Shown here: positions 13,222-15,734 of the stretch, one piece after another
Numbering within the stretch: the stretch's first letter is position 1
How the letters are laid out: every line of letters begins with the position of its first letter
DNA from: Elusimicrobiota bacterium
GTDB taxonomy: Bacteria; Elusimicrobiota; UBA8919
Length of the DNA stretch: 15,734 bases
Reading direction: 5' to 3'
Assembly: GCA_003452965.1 (NCBI GenBank)
Contig: DMMW01000076.1
Span: forward strand, 1-15,734
Notes under the pieces: generated by a model
What the model saw: the letters and a program-made list of their open reading frames with translations, nothing else
What the model was told of the DNA's origin: nothing
Databases searched by the model: none
Made by a program: the position numbers and the translations under genes

Positions 13222-14910
13222 TTAGTTGTTCGTTCTAAAATCACTAATCCCTTTAGGCTTGAATATTTGACCGGATTTTATTGTTAAAACCCAGCGGTTA
13301 TCTACGTTGTTTCCGTTTAATGCGTAGGCAATGTCTACTCTTAGTACTTCTGCAGAACTTGATCTTGTTAACCCGAACCGCAAGCCTATGCCAACATCAC
13401 TTTTAATTTCGCTTAAGTTTATGGATTGATTTTCTCTCCAAACCATTCCTGAATCGAAAAATAATGCGCTTCCTACTGAAAATAACTTCCATAAATCATC
13501 CTTTAAAAATAAGCGGTCTTCAACACTGAAAAATATTTTTTTATTGCCGCTGAATTCTCTTATTGAATATCCCCGAAGTCCATTATCAGCACCAAGTAGT
13601 AATTGAATATCATTATCCGGATTAATAAGTTTTGTAAGTTCTATGTTTGCGGCTAATGTGTGATGTTTTGCGATGCGATGATAGTATTGCGTAGATATTG
13701 CCTGTTTGCTTGTATTATCAACGTTCTGTTTTAATTGATTTCTTGAATAAAAGTTAAATAACGCAAATTGCCCCGAATTTATGGATAATCCATGGTTGTA
13801 ATAATATTCAACTACTTTTTCCTCGTCTGTTGAACTAAATTTTTTTGGAAACATGCCGTAACTTATTACATGTTGCGGACCAAGATAAAAATCTTCGTCT
13901 CTGTCAAATTTAGTAATATGCATTTCTTTAATAAAAAAAATATTTTCAAATGAATATTGAACAGTAATACCGTTTAATTTTCTATTTATGGGAGGAGCAA
14001 TATCGTTGGATAAAACAATATTTGAGAATTTAGTAGAGTCTACTGAGCTTGTCAGAGTTAAAGCGCTTCTTTTATCGCGAGTTGCAGTTATTGCATAACC
14101 GGTATAAATACTTGCAGTTCGATGATACACATCAAAGCTTGAAGTTTTTTCACCGTTTGTTAAAAGTTCCTGGCTTACCTTTTGAGATGCTATATCAAAT
14201 CCGGCAGACCATCTTGCAATCGTAGCAAAAAATGGACGGTTACATTGTAAATCCCACGATTTACTCTTCTCACCTTTATCAAAGTAAATTTTTAGATTGA
14301 CGTGTGAGTTTAAGAATCTTGGATCCTGAAATAGAAAAGTCTGTATTTTTTCATCAAGATTTTTTTTATATGAAACTTTAATTCTTTGTCCGTGTCCAAG
14401 AACGTTAAGCTCCTCGAAACCTACAAGCCAGTTAGTATGTCCTGCGGTACTTCCCAAATCAAATTGAAGTTGTGTAGTCCACACATCGTGTGTTTCAACG
14501 ATTATATCAACCATATTATTTTCAGGTTTTGAAACATGAATAGTGACTTTACGGAAGTAACTATACCCACGGAGAATTCTTTCTGATTCAACTATGAGTG
14601 CGGGATCATATTCGTCCCCTTCTTTGAATAGCAATTCCCTGCGTATAACGTTATCATTTGTTTTTTTGTGTAATTTATTCGTCAATTCATATAAAAAACT
14701 TAATTTTCTGGGTTTTTTGATATCATAAATATTGTGAGCATCAATACTGATTTTTCTTACGTATATGGTGGGTGATACCGTAGTTCCGGAATCAATGACG
14801 GTTCTTTGCACATCGCAAACGATGGTTTTTTCCAACAGCAACACAAATAAAACTAACAAAATAAGTTTAAACACTACATTCGTTTGAGATATTTTATTGT
14901 TATTTTTCAT
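13222..14910 (-). CDS. Omp85/BamA-like outer-membrane protein with one POTRA domain
   Basis: I take ATG 14910 as start because it puts the hydrophobic core of the signal peptide (about residues 14-30) in the normal place; an ATG at 14958 adds 16 residues. Neither has a good ribosome site. The 562-residue product has a single POTRA-like domain (about 48-141: YVRKISIDAHN, IRRELLFKEGDEYDPALI, ERILRGYSYFRKVTIHV), then a barrel of Omp85 type. LRGY (445-448) matches the conserved (V/L/I)RGY motif of the L6 loop, and FDSG (485-488) is the usual following strand. BamA has five POTRA domains and TamA three, so this is a shorter relative of unknown substrate. The final residues DFRTNN run past the last strand; I cannot be sure of the end of the barrel. 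Probably long leader with structured DNA upstream. Confidence 0.8.
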   Translation of the reverse strand: MKNNNKISQTNVVFKLILLVLFVLLLEKTIVCDVQRTVIDSGTTVSPTIYVRKISIDAHNIYDIKKPRKLSFLYELTNKLHKKTNDNVIRRELLFKEGDEYDPALIVESERILRGYSYFRKVTIHVSKPENNMVDIIVETHDVWTTQLQFDLGSTAGHTNWLVGFEELNVLGHGQRIKVSYKKNLDEKIQTFLFQDPRFLNSHVNLKIYFDKGEKSKSWDLQCNRPFFATIARWSAGFDIASQKVSQELLTNGEKTSSFDVYHRTASIYTGYAITATRDKRSALTLTSSVDSTKFSNIVLSNDIAPPINRKLNGITVQYSFENIFFIKEMHITKFDRDEDFYLGPQHVISYGMFPKKFSSTDEEKVVEYYYNHGLSINSGQFALFNFYSRNQLKQNVDNTSKQAISTQYYHRIAKHHTLAANIELTKLINPDNDIQLLLGADNGLRGYSIREFSGNKKIFFSVEDRLFLKDDLWKLFSVGSALFFDSGMVWRENQSINLSEIKSDVGIGLRFGLTRSSSAEVLRVDIAYALNGNNVDNRWVLTIKSGQIFKPKGISDFRTNN

Positions 14911-15097
14911 AGCATCACTCAAAGATTTTTTACTTTTTATATATATTTTTATAAACATTCCAACTAAAAATCCGTTTAATATCTCCTAACAAAAGTGACA
15001 ACAAATTCATTTTATTTTCACCTGTATCAATCATTTCATTATGACTTATTGAAATTATGAGAGCGTTGAAAAAGCAATCACCACTCTTGATTATTTA

Positions 15098-15193
15098 CCC
15101 GCCAAAGTTTTCTTGTCCGCCGAAGATGTGTCAGCAATATGGCGAATAGCCATGATTATTGATGACACGTTTATCGAAGGCGGAAGTGGCGGG
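15098..15193. repeat. 96-nt nested inverted repeat (four-part imperfect hairpin)
   Basis: CCCGCCA (15098) pairs with TGGCGGG (15187), TCCGCC (15116) with GGCGGA (15179), GTGTCA (15128) with TGACAC (15163), and AATATGGC (15136) with GCCATGATT (15149, one bulged G) around loop GAATA. Internal loops are 11/2, 6/10 and 2/5 bases. In all about 27 pairs. The GC-rich outer stems stand out in AT-rich DNA. It could be a structured RNA leader of the Omp85 gene or a short transposable hairpin; I recognise no riboswitch in it. Confidence 0.65.
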
Positions 15194-15236
15194 CACAGAT
15201 ATTGAAAGATGACTACACAGATACTACCGTCGTATC

Positions 15237-15251
15237 TTAATCAGTGTAATC
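15237..15251. repeat. AATCNGTGTAATC dispersed repeat, copy 2
   Basis: TTAATCAGTGTAATC, left direct repeat flanking the palindromic element at 15261-15293; one base differs from copy 3. Confidence 0.6.
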
Positions 15252-15260
15252 TGGTTTTCC

Positions 15261-15293
15261 TTCGACTACGCTCAGAATGGTGAGCATGTCGAA
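15261..15293. repeat. TTCGAC...GTCGAA palindromic intergenic element
   Basis: TTCGAC (15261-15266) pairs with GTCGAA (15288-15293) and, inside, GCTCA (15270-15274) with TGAGC (15281-15285), around GAATGG. Near-direct repeats 15237-15251 and 15297-15311 flank it. A decayed copy in opposite orientation is at 5958-5981. Elements of this kind (CTTCGAC...GTCGAA) are common intergenic palindromes in several bacterial genomes, as I recall. Confidence 0.7.
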
Positions 15294-15296
15294 CCA

Positions 15297-15311
15297 TTAA
15301 TCGGTGTAATC
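15297..15311. repeat. AATCNGTGTAATC dispersed repeat, copy 3
   Basis: TTAATCGGTGTAATC, right direct repeat of the pair flanking the TTCGAC palindrome; continues as AGA, as copy 1 at 10161 does. Confidence 0.6.
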
Positions 15312-15320
15312 AGAGATTGT

Positions 15321-15353
15321 TGCCTGCTTGCCGAAGTTCTCTGAACGTAGGCA
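15321..15353. repeat. TGCCT...AGGCA dyad with inner GTTC-TCT-GAAC
   Basis: TGCCT (15321-15325) pairs with AGGCA (15349-15353); inside, GTTC (15336-15339) pairs with GAAC (15343-15346) around TCT. A run of five T follows on the plus strand, which would look like a terminator, but no plus-strand gene is upstream. Confidence 0.4.
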
Positions 15354-15370
15354 TGGGATTTTTCAACAAT

Positions 15371-15428
15371 ATCATTATATAATGATTACTATTCAAACAA
15401 CATTAAAACAACATTAAAAAATTTTAAT
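15371..15428. promoter_or_regulatory. Palindrome plus tandem 11-mers, candidate promoter/operator for the Omp85 gene
   Basis: A perfect 16-base palindrome ATCATTATATAATGAT (15371-15386) contains TATAAT on both strands. To its right are two tandem copies of AAACAACATTA (15395-15405, 15406-15416) and an AT-rich self-complementary stretch. On the minus strand a TTGTTT 15 bases before TATAAT gives a poor -35. If used, the Omp85 mRNA would have a leader of about 450 bases including the nested hairpin. The minus-strand 11-mers (TAATGTTGTTT) resemble the 15-mers at 12441-12485. Confidence 0.4.
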
Positions 15429-15455
15429 TAAACTGCTGTAGATACTATAAAGGTT

Positions 15456-15650
15456 CTATTCTAAAATGTTATTTGACGGAAACGGATGTTCTTTTACAAC
15501 TATCCGTTCCATCCTGCATTGTCTCGGTTTTATTTCTGTAAGATAACATATTTTTTTTGAAAGTGTGTAAATGTATCCCGACACATTAATCATTCTTGCT
15601 CCGCAGAATATTTTTACACCGTTTACTGCAACGGGATATTTAAGAAACAT
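15456..15650 (-). CDS. Doubtful 64-codon ORF
   Basis: Starts MFLKYPVAVNGVKIFCGARM and ends HPFPSNNILE. I recognise no family, signal peptide or membrane helix. There is no Shine-Dalgarno sequence before the ATG, unlike nearly all genes from 4 kb onward, and an in-frame stop lies only seven codons upstream, so no longer form exists. It may be a remnant or chance. The last 84 bases (15651-15734) hold nothing I can support. Confidence 0.2.
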   Translation of the reverse strand: MFLKYPVAVNGVKIFCGARMINVSGYIYTLSKKICYLTEIKPRQCRMERIVVKEHPFPSNNILE

Positions 15651-15734
15651 GCGAATGGTTGTGTGTCTTTATTGGAAAACCATTTTATGATTATCTATAA
15701 ATATTCCATATGTTAGGGCTTACTGAAAAATGCT

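Larger units (their letters stand above)
14959..15455. other. Gene-free region upstream of the Omp85 gene
   Basis: Nearly 500 bases without a convincing gene on either strand. It holds, from left to right, a 96-nt nested inverted repeat (15098-15193), a TTCGAC palindrome between AATCNGTGTAATC direct repeats, a TGCCT dyad, a 16-bp perfect palindrome, tandem 11-mers and an AT-rich stretch. An open frame on the plus strand crosses the nested repeat but has no start codon. The Omp85 gene's promoter probably lies somewhere here. Confidence 0.6.

Overview
AT-rich DNA (roughly one third G+C by eye) from a diderm (Gram-negative) bacterium. Signal peptides, lipoboxes, outer-membrane beta-barrels, OmpA/Pal-type domains and an Omp85 protein all imply an outer membrane. 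I cannot name the organism; the dispersed intergenic palindromes and mix of families suggest an uncultivated lineage. Every gene I trust is on the minus strand, so the genes below run from right to left.

Left end (1-3.75 kb): the first 39 bases are the 5' half of a tRNA-Ser(GCU), cut by the window edge. Beside it is a defence-type accessory block. It holds a three-gene restriction-modification operon: an N4-cytosine-type methyltransferase with a decayed SNase-like tail, a small winged-helix-like protein broken by one extra G, and a MjaI-family endonuclease. Next comes an ORF6N protein with a PLD-like C-terminus, split by a 2-nt slip in a GT repeat. These genes lack clear Shine-Dalgarno sequences, unlike most genes to the right.

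3.9-5.8 kb: an envelope operon of a secreted protein with two GxGxGEI motifs, a beta-barrel protein overlapping it by GTGA, and a DUF4833 protein.

6.0-10.1 kb: a probable envelope-stress cluster. In transcription order it is a Pal-like lipoprotein, a tiny DUF5670 membrane protein, two small beta-barrels, a large OmpA coiled-coil protein, an entericidin-like lipoprotein overlapping it by ATGA, a DUF948-like protein and a YtxH protein. The entericidin and DUF5670 genes are very short (45 and 49 codons) and easily missed.

10.2-12.4 kb: a YceK-like lipoprotein, a three-BON-domain periplasmic protein and a DUF4136-like lipoprotein, with repeat-rich or dyad-rich upstream regions.

12.5-15.7 kb: an orphan receiver-only response regulator with a good sigma-70-like promoter, then a single-POTRA Omp85/BamA-like protein. 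Upstream of that gene is about 0.5 kb with no convincing gene but much structure: a 96-nt nested inverted repeat, a TTCGAC palindromic repeat between direct repeats, a 16-bp perfect palindrome and tandem 11-mers. The last 280 bases hold only a doubtful ORF.

Taken together, 3.9-15 kb looks like a chromosomal envelope maintenance and stress module (barrels, peptidoglycan tethers, BON, YtxH, entericidin), with a tRNA-linked defence island at its left end. The most unusual elements are the frameshifted third gene of the MjaI-type operon, the SNase-like methyltransferase tail and the structured region before the Omp85 gene.
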